From a virus, in the IMG/VR virus record IMGVR_UViG_3300028829_004000, positions 1 through 31,675 of that record: a stretch of 31,675 bases of DNA; one strand, 5' to 3'. Below the pieces are notes generated by a model. That model was not told where the DNA came from. It did no database searches and saw only the letters and a program-made list of their open reading frames with translations. Position numbers and translations under genes: made by a program. Of the stretch, positions 14,126 to 21,875 are shown one piece after another (positions within the stretch are counted from its first letter, which is position 1; every line of letters begins with the position of its first letter).

Positions 14126-14341
14126 ATCATGCGGTCAGACGGGTATGCCTTTCTCGCTCTCCCTTGTAGAGAACTCAAGGGGGGTATTGTTAGGGTTCTG
14201 GCAGGCTGCCGTTATTTCACCTTTGAAGAAGCCTATGAGCATTGGGAGAGAACGAGAGGAGGAACTCCTCTGGGCGATGAAACTAAAATTATCTTAGAAA
14301 CTATGCAGAAAATGGTTGACTTAAGAGGGTACGCAGGGTAA
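13955..14341 (+). CDS. Hexapeptide-repeat protein, C-terminal part in the shifted frame
   Basis: The frame resumes the hexapeptide pattern for nine or ten more units, then carries the C-terminal domain typical of this family: SDGYAFLALPCRELKGGIVR, AGCRYFTFEEAYEHW and RGGTPLGDETKIILETM. Without the indel near 13950, positions 13281-14341 would encode one protein of about 350 residues. Independent translation is doubtful, as only a GTG inside a repeat unit is available as a start. I read this as the second half of a broken or phase-variable gene. Confidence 0.7.
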   Translation: MSGDAQVNGSAKVNGSALVSGNGGVFGSAWVSDNAWVSGDAQVNGSAQVNGSARVSGIMRSDGYAFLALPCRELKGGIVRVLAGCRYFTFEEAYEHWERTRGGTPLGDETKIILETMQKMVDLRGYAG

Positions 14342-14402
14342 GCTGAAGATATACTGAAACAAATGAAGTTACTCGTTTGCAGAATTTAAGGAAGATACTG
14401 AG

Positions 14403-14594
14403 ATGGCAACCAACCAGCTAATCACAAGCACACTACAAGAGGCTCTATTACTCCTGAAAACATCAGGCTACGAAGAAGATGTGAGTTATAGGTTCATCAA
14501 GTTAGAGGAGGACTTCACCGAAAAGGAAGTGGTAGTCCACAAGACTGCCTCTGGGGGTTGCTCTCTCAGGTTCAGGGAAGCGAGGCCACTATGA
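14403..14594 (+). CDS. Hypothetical protein (63 aa)
   Basis: The ATG is preceded by AAGGAAG at a suitable distance. The product is small and mixed-charge (TLQEALLLLKTSGYEEDVSY), and its C-terminal half looks beta-rich (KEVVVHKTASGGCSLRF). Its stop overlaps the ATG of the next gene (ATGA). No family is recognised. Confidence 0.6.
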   Translation: MATNQLITSTLQEALLLLKTSGYEEDVSYRFIKLEEDFTEKEVVVHKTASGGCSLRFREARPL

Positions 14595-14764
14595 AACTCT
14601 TTACGTCTAAGACAGAGCTCCCCAAGCGCATCAGGAGCAAGCGTAATTGGGCTCTTAAAGAGCTACGGACTAATCCGTACTATCGTAATCATAATGAGCG
14701 AGGGAACGTTAAGAAGAACCACCCTCGTATCTCGCAGAAGCACAAAGGGGAGATTGAAGAATGA
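14591..14764 (+). CDS. Small basic protein (57 aa)
   Basis: It is coupled at both ends: its ATG overlaps the previous stop, and its TGA overlaps the next ATG. The product, MKLFTSKTELPKRIRSKRNW and onward, is rich in Lys, Arg and Asn and probably binds nucleic acid. The function is unknown. I prefer this start to an upstream one at 14558 that lacks a ribosome site. Confidence 0.6.
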   Translation: MKLFTSKTELPKRIRSKRNWALKELRTNPYYRNHNERGNVKKNHPRISQKHKGEIEE

Positions 14765-14928
14765 TCTATATCACATTGTGTATGTATATCCTGGTATCTA
14801 GCGGGTCGTTCATGGCACACACTGTAGACGATGATATTAGTATATTGGAGAGTATCTTTTTAGCATTGACATGGCCTATCACCCTTGGTATTGTAATAGC
14901 TGAGCTTGAGAAGCAAGGAGAGGAGTGA
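14761..14928 (+). CDS. Small membrane protein (55 aa) before thyX
   Basis: The ATG overlaps the stop of the previous gene (ATGA). The product starts MIYITLCMYILVSSGSF and has a second hydrophobic stretch (ESIFLALTWPITLGIVIAEL), so one or two membrane helices, and a charged C-terminus (ELEKQGEE). The AGGAGAGGAG at its end is the ribosome site of thyX. A possible holin-like role is only speculation. Confidence 0.55.
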   Translation: MIYITLCMYILVSSGSFMAHTVDDDISILESIFLALTWPITLGIVIAELEKQGEE

Positions 14929-14929
14929 T

Positions 14930-15550
14930 ATGGAAGTAACTTACATAGATCATATGGGGAGCGACCTCAGTGTGGTAAATGCTGCACGAGTCAGCTTCGA
15001 CAAAGAGCATCAGGAGTTTCAAGAAAATGACTATGGACTAATTGCCTACCTCTCCCAGAATAATCACTGGTCCCCCTTCGCCCATACATTCCTGTCGTTC
15101 CGTATCAAGGCTCCTATCTTTGTAGCTCGGCAGCTTGTGAAGCATCAGGTAGGGTTAGCTTGGAATGAAGTCAGTCGTCGTTACGTTAATAGTCCTCCTG
15201 AGTTCTACACGCCAGATGGTTGGCGTAAGGCAGCTAAGAACATAAAACAGGGGTCGTCTGATGAATTAGTGAACCTCGAATCTGAGCACCTGTATGAGAA
15301 GCCTCTGGCAGTTTACAACCGTATGTTAGAAGCTGGCGTATGCCCTGAGCAAGCTAGGATGGTACTACCACAGTCGATGATGACAGAATGGATTTGGTCA
15401 GGGTCTCTGTATGCCTTCTCTCGTGTCTGCAACCTACGACTTGATGCTCATGCTCAGCGAGAGACTCAGGAAGTAGCTCAAGGGATTAGTTCTATTGCTG
15501 CTGAGCACTTCCCTGCATCTTGGCCGATCCTTGTGCCAAACCGGCAGTGA
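14930..15550 (+). CDS. thyX: Flavin-dependent thymidylate synthase ThyX
   Basis: ThyX makes dTMP from dUMP using methylene-tetrahydrofolate and reduced FAD. The 206-residue length is typical of phage ThyX. N-terminal VNAARVSF and HWSPFAHTFLSFRIKAPIF are family landmarks. The signature RHRx7S appears as KHQVGLAWNEVSRRYV, a variant with Lys and Gln instead of the two Arg, which I recall from other phage enzymes. C-terminal LRLDAHAQRE is also typical. I take the ATG at 14930 because AGGAGAGGAG precedes it. A weak promoter-like TTGACA-17-TATTGT sits at 14866-14894. With the dCMP deaminase (19075) and RNR (24455) it forms a dTTP-supply set. Confidence 0.95.
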   Translation: MEVTYIDHMGSDLSVVNAARVSFDKEHQEFQENDYGLIAYLSQNNHWSPFAHTFLSFRIKAPIFVARQLVKHQVGLAWNEVSRRYVNSPPEFYTPDGWRKAAKNIKQGSSDELVNLESEHLYEKPLAVYNRMLEAGVCPEQARMVLPQSMMTEWIWSGSLYAFSRVCNLRLDAHAQRETQEVAQGISSIAAEHFPASWPILVPNRQ

Positions 15551-15608
15551 TTTCTCGAGTGACTGGGAGAGTTGTGACGTTGATTTCTACCTGAATGGAG
15601 CCATTAAA

Positions 15609-16454
15609 ATGAAATACAAAGAGGCTGTCGAAGCCTACACATCATCAACCTGGTTTTTAGAGCTTGCAAGTAAAACTCAGAACGATTACTTGTACTATCT
15701 GAATTATGCAGGGAAATTACTTCCCAAGACTATAAAAGACGTTACTCCTTTACTTACTGATAAGATTTATCTTAAAGTAAAGAATGCTAAGGGTGAACGC
15801 ACAGCTCTCTATGTCTGCTCTGTTATGCGTAGGTTATGGAATTACTTGTATAGAATGGGCCATGTACCTTCTGTGCCGTGGGCTCAAATGGGTATCAAGA
15901 ATAACCTCAAGGCGAGAACTACCATATGGGATCAGGCAGATGTTGAGGCAGTAATTGACAAGGCACACTCAAAGGGTCTCTTAGGGCTTGCACTATTTGT
16001 TTCACTGGCGTATGATACAGCACAGAGACCCTCAGACATCTTATCATTAACTTGGGATAACATCAAAGAAGATACGGCCCTATCTATTGACCAGCAGAAA
16101 ACAGGAGCATCTGTATGTGTGCCTTTCACAGATCGTTCCAAAGGGCTCCTGCAAGAACGTCGAGATAAACTGCCTGATACAAAGATGGTAGTTTCTACGA
16201 AAACAGGCTTGAAGTTTCACTTGACAAACTTGCATAAAGAATTTATAATGGTACGCAATGAGTTAGGGCTCTCCCAGTCACTTCAGCTAAGGGATTTACG
16301 CAGGACAGCCCTCACTGAATTAGGTAATGCAGGAGCTACGGAAGATGAGATTATGGCAGTGTCAGGGCATAAATCTAGACAAGTAGTTTCTGTATACGTT
16401 AAGAAAACAGATCAGCAAGCGATGAATGCTATGAACAAAAGGAACATGAAATGA
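15609..16454 (+). CDS. Tyrosine recombinase/integrase
   Basis: The 281-residue protein has a SAM-like N-terminal core-binding domain and a C-terminal catalytic domain. Catalytic residues visible: Arg140 (AQRPSDIL), Lys164 (QQKTG), Arg231 in LRDLRRTAL, His254 (SGHKS) and Tyr263 (SVYVK). The His of the usual HxxR is Arg228 here. The start at 15609 is the first ATG fitting the domain; the ribosome site (GGAG, about 12 bases upstream) is distant. It overlaps the amidase by 4 bases. It would support integration or resolution of concatemers. No attP was identified. Confidence 0.88.
   Translation: MKYKEAVEAYTSSTWFLELASKTQNDYLYYLNYAGKLLPKTIKDVTPLLTDKIYLKVKNAKGERTALYVCSVMRRLWNYLYRMGHVPSVPWAQMGIKNNLKARTTIWDQADVEAVIDKAHSKGLLGLALFVSLAYDTAQRPSDILSLTWDNIKEDTALSIDQQKTGASVCVPFTDRSKGLLQERRDKLPDTKMVVSTKTGLKFHLTNLHKEFIMVRNELGLSQSLQLRDLRRTALTELGNAGATEDEIMAVSGHKSRQVVSVYVKKTDQQAMNAMNKRNMK
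16221..16249 (+). promoter_or_regulatory. Consensus sigma70 promoter inside the integrase gene
   Basis: TTGACA (16221-16226), 17 bases, TATAAT (16244-16249): both boxes and spacing are perfect. It could drive the amidase, HNH and primase-helicase independently of the integrase. It lies within coding sequence, so chance is possible. Confidence 0.6.
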
Positions 16455-16897
16455 AAACCAGAAAGCAGACTGATCTATTAGTCGTCCATTGCTCCTACAC
16501 ACCGCCTTCTATGGATGTAGGTGCAGATGTAATCAGGCAGTGGCACATGAGCCGAGGTTGGAGTGACATCGGGTATCATTATGTTATTACTCGGGCAGGG
16601 GACTTAGAAGCAGGGCGCAGAGAGGAAGCTCAAGGCGCTCACGTTAAGGGTCAGAATTGGCGCTCCATAGGAGTGTGCCTGATAGGCGGCAAATCCGAGG
16701 ATGAAGACACTGACGAGTTCAACTACACGCAACCTCAGATGTTGGCCCTCAATGATCTCGTGAAGGGGCTGTGCGAGAGGTTCCCTGATATTCGTGTGGC
16801 AGGCCACAATGAGTTCTCTGAGAAGGAATGCCCGTGCTTCAATGTCCCTGCCTGGTGGAGCTTTGGAGACCTCTTAGGGAGGAAGGTATGCGGGTGA
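16451..16897 (+). CDS. N-acetylmuramoyl-L-alanine amidase (T7 lysozyme type)
   Basis: This zinc amidase cuts the bond between N-acetylmuramic acid and L-alanine in peptidoglycan. At 148 residues it is the size of T7 gp3.5. Zinc ligands by analogy are His13 (VVHCS), His119 (AGHNEFS) and Cys127 (KECPCF). The catalytic Tyr and Lys are Tyr42 (GYHYVI) and Lys125. There is no signal peptide, so export would need a holin or lysis from within. In T7 this enzyme also restrains the phage RNA polymerase; none is visible here. It overlaps the integrase end by 4 bases (ATGA). Confidence 0.93.
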   Translation: MKTRKQTDLLVVHCSYTPPSMDVGADVIRQWHMSRGWSDIGYHYVITRAGDLEAGRREEAQGAHVKGQNWRSIGVCLIGGKSEDEDTDEFNYTQPQMLALNDLVKGLCERFPDIRVAGHNEFSEKECPCFNVPAWWSFGDLLGRKVCG

Positions 16898-17349
16898 AGA
16901 ATGCGTTAACGTCTGCCTTAATAGAGGAGCGCGTGGATAAATGCCCTTTCACAGGTTGTTGGAATTGGCAGAAATATACGAGCACTAAGGGGTATGGCAT
17001 GGTTCGGGTAGGGGGAGAGCTCTGGCATGCCCACAGGGCAAGCTATAGTATATTTAAGGGGCCTATACCTCCCGGAAAGGTAGTGCTCCATAGTTGTGAC
17101 AACCCAGCGTGTGCAAACCCCTACCATTTGAGGGTAGGCACCCAGAAGGACAATATTCTGGACATGCACCGTAAAGGGCGGCAGGCTAACAGGCAGGGAA
17201 GTAGCAATGGGAAGTCTAAGTTAACGGAAGGAGCTGTAGTGAGGATTAGAGAGGATGCCCGTCTTCTAAAGGAGATAGCGCATGATTATGGCGTAAGTAT
17301 TAGCTGCATAGATAGAGTGAAGAACTTCAAGACATGGAGACACATTTGA
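16888..17349 (+). CDS. HNH homing endonuclease between amidase and primase-helicase
   Basis: The 153-residue product has the HNH_3-type core: FTGCWNWQKYTSTKGYG, AHRASYSIFKG, then VVLHSCDNPACANPYHLRVG with the metal-binding His and Asn/His residues. The C-terminal module (SKLTEGAVVRIREDAR to WRHI) is the same as in the GIY-YIG protein (4159) and the other HNH (26562). I start at ATG 16888 after GGGAGG; a GTG at 16894 overlapping the amidase stop is the alternative. The gene ends immediately before the primase ATG, so it fits the junction exactly. Confidence 0.9.
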   Translation: MRVKNALTSALIEERVDKCPFTGCWNWQKYTSTKGYGMVRVGGELWHAHRASYSIFKGPIPPGKVVLHSCDNPACANPYHLRVGTQKDNILDMHRKGRQANRQGSSNGKSKLTEGAVVRIREDARLLKEIAHDYGVSISCIDRVKNFKTWRHI

Positions 17350-19044
17350 ATGACTGACACTAACCTAATCCTGAAGACCTCCTGCCCTAGCTGTGGCTCC
17401 AAGGATAATCTAGCAGTGTGGGAGAGAGAAGAAGGCGGGTATCACGGCCACTGTTTCTCAGGGAGAGACTGCAAGGAAGTCTTTTGGGATACTCTAGAAG
17501 ATATTGGCACAGAGACTTACACAAAGAAAACCTCTAGTAATGAGGGAAGGAAGCCCATGAAGAGCACTAAGTGGAAATACGCAGCACTGCCTGAGAGAAG
17601 TATCTCATTAGAAGCCGCAAAGAAATACCAGATCAAAACCAATGGAGAGGGCGAATATGCCTTCCCTTATTATGACAAAGATGATAACATTGATTGGATC
17701 AAGTACCGGGATGCCGATAAGAACTTCCCTATTACTAAGAAGTCTGGTGCAGATTGGCAACAAGCACTGCTCTTCGGGCAAAACTTCTTCCCGTCTGGTT
17801 CAGGTACTGGAAAGTTCAAGAAGAATATCACTATCGTTGAAGGAGAGTTTGATGCACCAGCAGCATGGGAGTTAATGGGGCAGAAAGGTGGCGTAGTATC
17901 TCTTAAGAATGGCGCACAGTCTGTCAAGTCTGCACTGAAGAGCCCTGAGATATACGAATACCTTAACTCCTTCGACCACATCGTAGTATGCTTCGATAAT
18001 GACGAGAGTGGTAAAGAGGCTACTAAGGTATTCTGCAGTGCTTTCCACCCTAAGAAGATCAAGCTGTTCCCTCATCAGCCTGGATTGAAGGATGCCAATG
18101 AGTATCTGGAGAAGGGATTGTACAAGAAATTCACGGACTTATGGTGGAAAGCTGAGCCTTATCGTGAAGATGGTATTGTGAGCGCGTCAGGAATTATTGA
18201 AAACATCCTGACAAGGCCTCCCTCCGTATGCTACAGTTACCCTTGGGAGGGCTTGAATGAAGTGACTAACGGGTGCCGTAAGACTGAAATGGTGACTATC
18301 ACCGCTCAAACGGGAGTAGGTAAGACGCAAGTAATGAGGGAGTTTACTTATGGCATGCTTTTTAATGACGAGCCAATCCTCTACCGCAATAATCTACCTG
18401 ACGGATATGAAGAGGAGCCTGTAGTTATAGGCGTACTGTCCATTGAAGAAGACCCTGAAGTGTCACTAGAGGGGCTGGGCAGTCTCCATTTGAATAAGAA
18501 CTTACATCTTCCTGATACACCGAGGACTACAGAAGAAGTTCGTGAAGCCCTCACAGAGATATCTCTTGACAAAGAGGGGCAGGACCGTCTATACTTCTAC
18601 GACCAGTTCGGCTCTAATGATATTGAGAACATTGTCTCAAAGATTTGGTTCATGGCTAAGGGGCTGGATTGCACCCATATTATCTTGGACCATATCAACT
18701 TAATTGTTTCAGATCAACGACAGGACGATGAACGCAGGGCGTTGGACGAGATAGCTACTAAGCTCAAGCAGATGACTAAAGACTTAAAGATCAGCTTACA
18801 TGTTGTCGCCCATCAGAACCGGGAAGGTAAAATCCGAGGGACAGCCGCCATCGAGCAGCTTAGTAATATTATCGTGTATGCGGAAAGGGACTTAGACGCA
18901 GAGGACGAGTACAGACGTAACCTCACTAGGATATCTGTCAAGAAGAACAGGTTCAGTGGTAAGACCGGCCCAGCGACTTGGCTGCATTACGACGAATTTA
19001 CAGGGCGAATGGAGGAAGTAGAGGAACCAGATGATATCAAATAA
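17350..19044 (+). CDS. Bifunctional DNA primase-helicase (T7 gp4 type)
   Basis: It primes and unwinds DNA at the fork. The 564 residues match T7 gp4 in length. The zinc-binding domain has Cys12, Cys15, Cys35 and Cys41. The TOPRIM primase core has VEGEFDAPAAW (catalytic Glu164) and CFDNDESGKEA (Asp216, Asp218). The RecA-like helicase has the Walker A AQTGVGKT (319-326), the Walker B region HIILDHINLI and a VVAHQNREG motif. An internal ATG at residue 70 (17557) follows a strong GGGAAGGAAG site, just where T7 makes its short gp4B form without the zinc domain. The ATG at 17350 follows the HNH stop directly. Confidence 0.96.
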   Translation: MTDTNLILKTSCPSCGSKDNLAVWEREEGGYHGHCFSGRDCKEVFWDTLEDIGTETYTKKTSSNEGRKPMKSTKWKYAALPERSISLEAAKKYQIKTNGEGEYAFPYYDKDDNIDWIKYRDADKNFPITKKSGADWQQALLFGQNFFPSGSGTGKFKKNITIVEGEFDAPAAWELMGQKGGVVSLKNGAQSVKSALKSPEIYEYLNSFDHIVVCFDNDESGKEATKVFCSAFHPKKIKLFPHQPGLKDANEYLEKGLYKKFTDLWWKAEPYREDGIVSASGIIENILTRPPSVCYSYPWEGLNEVTNGCRKTEMVTITAQTGVGKTQVMREFTYGMLFNDEPILYRNNLPDGYEEEPVVIGVLSIEEDPEVSLEGLGSLHLNKNLHLPDTPRTTEEVREALTEISLDKEGQDRLYFYDQFGSNDIENIVSKIWFMAKGLDCTHIILDHINLIVSDQRQDDERRALDEIATKLKQMTKDLKISLHVVAHQNREGKIRGTAAIEQLSNIIVYAERDLDAEDEYRRNLTRISVKKNRFSGKTGPATWLHYDEFTGRMEEVEEPDDIK

Positions 19045-19074
19045 GTTAAGCCCCGATTTGATAGAGGAGGTACT

Positions 19075-19518
19075 ATGAGACATCACGACATCCACTTCAT
19101 GAAAGTGGCTAAGCTAATCGCAGAGGAGTCCAAAGACCCTTCTACCCAAGTAGGGTGTGTTATTGTAGACGAGAATAGAGACATCGTTTCTACAGGATAC
19201 AATGGGTTTCCACAGGGCATAAAAGATGATGCTCGACTAGATGATAGAGGAGTTAAGTATGAGTTAATCATCCATGCAGAATTGAATGCCATCTTGAGGG
19301 CCGATAAGCGCAGACTGGTAGGAGCTACAATATACACATGGCCGTTCCTTCCGTGCATAAGGTGTTCTCCGTATATCCTTCAGGCAGGCATCACCAGAGT
19401 TATCTCTATACCTCATAACAAACCCCATTGGCATGATAACCTGGTTAAGTCCGTTAATCTATTTGGTGAAGCAAACGTCGAAGTAACTCTACTAGAAGGA
19501 AACCCAACAAATGACTAA
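19075..19518 (+). CDS. dCMP deaminase
   Basis: It converts dCMP to dUMP, the substrate of ThyX. The 147-residue protein has the cytidine/deoxycytidylate deaminase zinc signature. This is HAELNAIL (catalytic His and Glu) and PCIRCSPYILQAG (two Cys), preceded by STQVGCVIVDENRDIVSTGY and YNGFP. The ATG follows AGAGGAGG. It stands between primase and DNA polymerase. Its TAA overlaps the start of a 25-residue membrane peptide. Confidence 0.94.
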   Translation: MRHHDIHFMKVAKLIAEESKDPSTQVGCVIVDENRDIVSTGYNGFPQGIKDDARLDDRGVKYELIIHAELNAILRADKRRLVGATIYTWPFLPCIRCSPYILQAGITRVISIPHNKPHWHDNLVKSVNLFGEANVEVTLLEGNPTND

Positions 19519-19588
19519 GATCGCAATGAAAATCGGAATGATGCTCCTCTTCGCAGTAGCTGGTGCAGTAGCTAGTAAGAGCAAATAA
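19511..19588 (+). CDS. 25-residue hydrophobic peptide
   Basis: The ATG at 19511 overlaps the deaminase stop and follows AGAAGGAAAC. The product starts MTKIAMKIG, has one membrane-length stretch MMLLFAVAGAVA and ends SKSK. Lysines flank a single predicted helix. Its length and charge pattern recall very small phage membrane proteins. It is plausible as a gene because of coupling and ribosome site; the role is unknown. Confidence 0.5.
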   Translation: MTKIAMKIGMMLLFAVAGAVASKSK

Positions 19589-19590
19589 GG

Positions 19591-19794
19591 GTGGGAGATG
19601 ATGAAAAAGAAGAGTCTCCTTTAGCAATCCTCTACGATGCAATATTGGAGAATAAATCATTAGATAGTGTAGGGCTCTACCATAGTGACGTTCATTATGC
19701 TAGGGCAGCCATACAATACAATACGGGGATACGCCTCACTCTCGCTGAGACACACCAGTATCTAGTAGAGGAGGGCATGATAAAAAGCTTATAA
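19591..19794 (+). CDS. Hypothetical protein (67 aa)
   Basis: The frame starts at a GTG two bases after the previous stop, with only a weak ribosome site (AAGG). The product begins MGDDEKEESPLAILYDAILE and continues with helical segments (HYARAAIQYNTGIRLTLAET). It resembles a small winged-helix-like or adaptor protein, but no family can be named. It stands alone in the gap before DNA polymerase. Confidence 0.5.
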   Translation: MGDDEKEESPLAILYDAILENKSLDSVGLYHSDVHYARAAIQYNTGIRLTLAETHQYLVEEGMIKSL

Positions 19795-19834
19795 GTCACT
19801 TCCATAGTAGGCGTATAAGTCACTTCCATAGTGG
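19787..19834. repeat. Two 24-bp direct repeats with a TATAAGT core before DNA polymerase
   Basis: The unit GC[TG]TATAAGTCACTTCCATAG occurs twice in tandem with two mismatches over 24 bases. The TAGGC.TATAAGT.AC core also occurs at 8690-8703, in the island repeats. The position between two replication genes suggests a binding site for a regulator or initiator. Confidence 0.65.
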
Positions 19835-19904
19835 GCGAGAGCTCTAGGAGGTAAATCGGGTAACTCTGACAAGATAGCTAACGCAGTACATCAATGGTGA
19901 TAAA

Positions 19905-21812
19905 ATGAAAGTAGTATTAGACATAGAGGCAGACGGATACCTTCTGGAAGCAAAGAACATTTGGTGTATCGTGGCTAAGGAACTAGGGAAGGATTCTTGG
20001 CGGGTCTTCGACAGTGAGAACTTAGAAAGTGAACTGTATCTTAAATGCCCTAGATTTCCTTTGAGCGACTTCAAAGCCTTCGCCAAGAAGATTACCTTGA
20101 TGATCGGCCATAACCTACTGGGGTATGATCTAATGGTCATTGAGAGGCTCTTAGGAGTCTCCTTCCCCGTACCTAAGGTAGCTGACACCCTAGTAATGTC
20201 CTTGATGTTCAACCCTGATAGACGAGACAAGCATGGCATGCATAGCCTGGATGCTTGGGGTTCTCGCTTAGGGAATAAGAAGTTGCACTTCACAGCATTC
20301 CATGAGTATACTGAGGAGATGCTAGGGTATTGCATACAGGATGTGAAGGTTACAGAGCGCGTCTACACAGCCCTGTTAAGGGAAGGTAAGAGTCAGCCTG
20401 AGGAAGCTCTCAGGGTAGAACACTCTGTCTATTACCTCATGCAGAAAGCCAAGGAGAGAGGGGTAGAGTTTGATGAAGAGAGAGCTCATAAGCTCCAAGC
20501 CAAGCTAAGGCAGAAGGCTTCTGTACTTGAAAGAGAACTCTACAAGATATGGCCTACAGCCGCTAAACCCTATAAGAAATCTTCTGCTGATCGCACATTC
20601 ACTCCCCGATATACTAAAGATGGGGAACTCAGCAAGGTCGGTTTGAGGTTCCTAGGGGAAGGCACTACCTTAGAAGAGGCGGCAGAACTCCTAGAGCCTG
20701 ACTGCCCTTGTACGCCTATTGAGTGGGAGGATTTTAACTTAGGGAGCTCCAAACAGATCATCAATAAGTTGAATGCTGTAGGTTGGTCCCCCGTTAATAT
20801 GACAGATGCTCATGAGGCTCTCCAGACAGACCGCTTAAGGGGTAATGAAGTAGACCCTGACAGAGAAGCTTACTTTAAGATTTACGGATGGAAGATCGAC
20901 GAAACTAACCTAGCTACTGTCTCTAAGACTGCCCCTAAGCCTGTTAAGGCCCTTGCGAGGTGGCGTATGCTGACCTCTCGGGTGAATACTTTGAACCAAT
21001 GGCTGGAGGCTATCGGAGAGGACGGTAAGATACACGGCAACATCTTCCCCATAGGGACTAATACGCATCGTATGAGACATCAAAACCCTAACCTTGGCAA
21101 TATTCCAGGCGTAGGTGCTCCTTATGGGTCAGAATGCCGTAAATGCTTTTATGTTCCAGACGAAGATTATGTACAAGTAGGTACAGATGCCTTCAAATTA
21201 GAACTTGGATGTATCGCTAACGAGACTAAGGATGAAGGGCTTCTAGGAGCTCTCCGCCGCAGAGAAGACATGTGGGAAGTCCTGAAAGACCTTATGGAGC
21301 TTCCTGATAAGCGAGTAACCAAGACAGTCACATACGCATACTGCTATGGGGCTCAGAATAATAGACTAGGGCAGGCAGCTTTTGGAGGGGGCGAGAAAGA
21401 AGGCGCTGCAGTTCGTGCCAAGATTAGGACTAACATCCCTAACTTGCAGCTATCCGTAGATAAGGCAGGAGACCAGTCACGGAAGTATGGCAAGGTACAG
21501 GCCATTGATGGCAGATGGTTACACTCCAGAGCACACCATTCGTCCTTCAATTTACAACAACAAGGTAACGGGGCGATTATCTGCAAGAGATGGCTCTTGA
21601 AGATCATGAGAGAGGTCTATCGTATGAAATTAGATGTTACTCTCTTATTGGCTGTACATGATGAATACCAGTTCAAGGTCCATAAGAAGGATGTAGAAAG
21701 GTTCAAAGAAATATGTGAGACATCTATCAGGGAAGTAGGAGAGGAACTTAACATGCTCTTCCCTTTGACTTGCGACACTATGGTAGGTAAAAACTGGGCA
21801 GAGTGTCATTAA
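19905..21812 (+). CDS. Family A DNA polymerase with 3'-5' exonuclease (T7 gp5 type)
   Basis: This is the replicative polymerase. At 635 residues it is slightly shorter than T7 gp5. The N-terminal DEDD exonuclease is intact: Asp6 and Glu8 (VLDIEADG), GHNLLGYD, and YCIQDVKVT. Polymerase motif A is GTDAFKLELG (Asp428; Gly435 where T7 has Arg). Motif B is KTVTYAYCYG (Lys473, Tyr477, Tyr481-Gly482). Motif C is VHDEY (His585, Asp586, Glu587). Tyr477 corresponds to T7 Tyr526, the residue that lets dideoxynucleotides in. The start ATG has only a weak ribosome site. Confidence 0.95.
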   Translation: MKVVLDIEADGYLLEAKNIWCIVAKELGKDSWRVFDSENLESELYLKCPRFPLSDFKAFAKKITLMIGHNLLGYDLMVIERLLGVSFPVPKVADTLVMSLMFNPDRRDKHGMHSLDAWGSRLGNKKLHFTAFHEYTEEMLGYCIQDVKVTERVYTALLREGKSQPEEALRVEHSVYYLMQKAKERGVEFDEERAHKLQAKLRQKASVLERELYKIWPTAAKPYKKSSADRTFTPRYTKDGELSKVGLRFLGEGTTLEEAAELLEPDCPCTPIEWEDFNLGSSKQIINKLNAVGWSPVNMTDAHEALQTDRLRGNEVDPDREAYFKIYGWKIDETNLATVSKTAPKPVKALARWRMLTSRVNTLNQWLEAIGEDGKIHGNIFPIGTNTHRMRHQNPNLGNIPGVGAPYGSECRKCFYVPDEDYVQVGTDAFKLELGCIANETKDEGLLGALRRREDMWEVLKDLMELPDKRVTKTVTYAYCYGAQNNRLGQAAFGGGEKEGAAVRAKIRTNIPNLQLSVDKAGDQSRKYGKVQAIDGRWLHSRAHHSSFNLQQQGNGAIICKRWLLKIMREVYRMKLDVTLLLAVHDEYQFKVHKKDVERFKEICETSIREVGEELNMLFPLTCDTMVGKNWAECH

Positions 21813-21815
21813 TAC

Positions 21816-21844
21816 TTGACAAGACTAGCAACATGGAGTATAAT
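21816..21844 (+). promoter_or_regulatory. Perfect consensus sigma70 promoter before the SSB operon
   Basis: TTGACA (21816-21821), exactly 17 bases, TATAAT (21839-21844), four bases after the DNA polymerase stop and 32 bases before the next ATG. It should give strong separate expression of the 70-residue protein, SSB and nucleases. Confidence 0.87.
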
Positions 21845-21875
21845 ATGCTCCTTTGATTACATGAAAGGAAACTCA

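Noticed and set aside
14866-14894. TTGACA-17-TATTGT promoter-like pair before thyX
   Set aside because: The -10 box is poor and it lies inside a small coding frame of a coupled gene series; noted under thyX but not called.
18565-18596. TTGACA-18-TATACT promoter-like pair
   Set aside because: Inside the primase-helicase coding region with 18-base spacing and no gene start shortly downstream.
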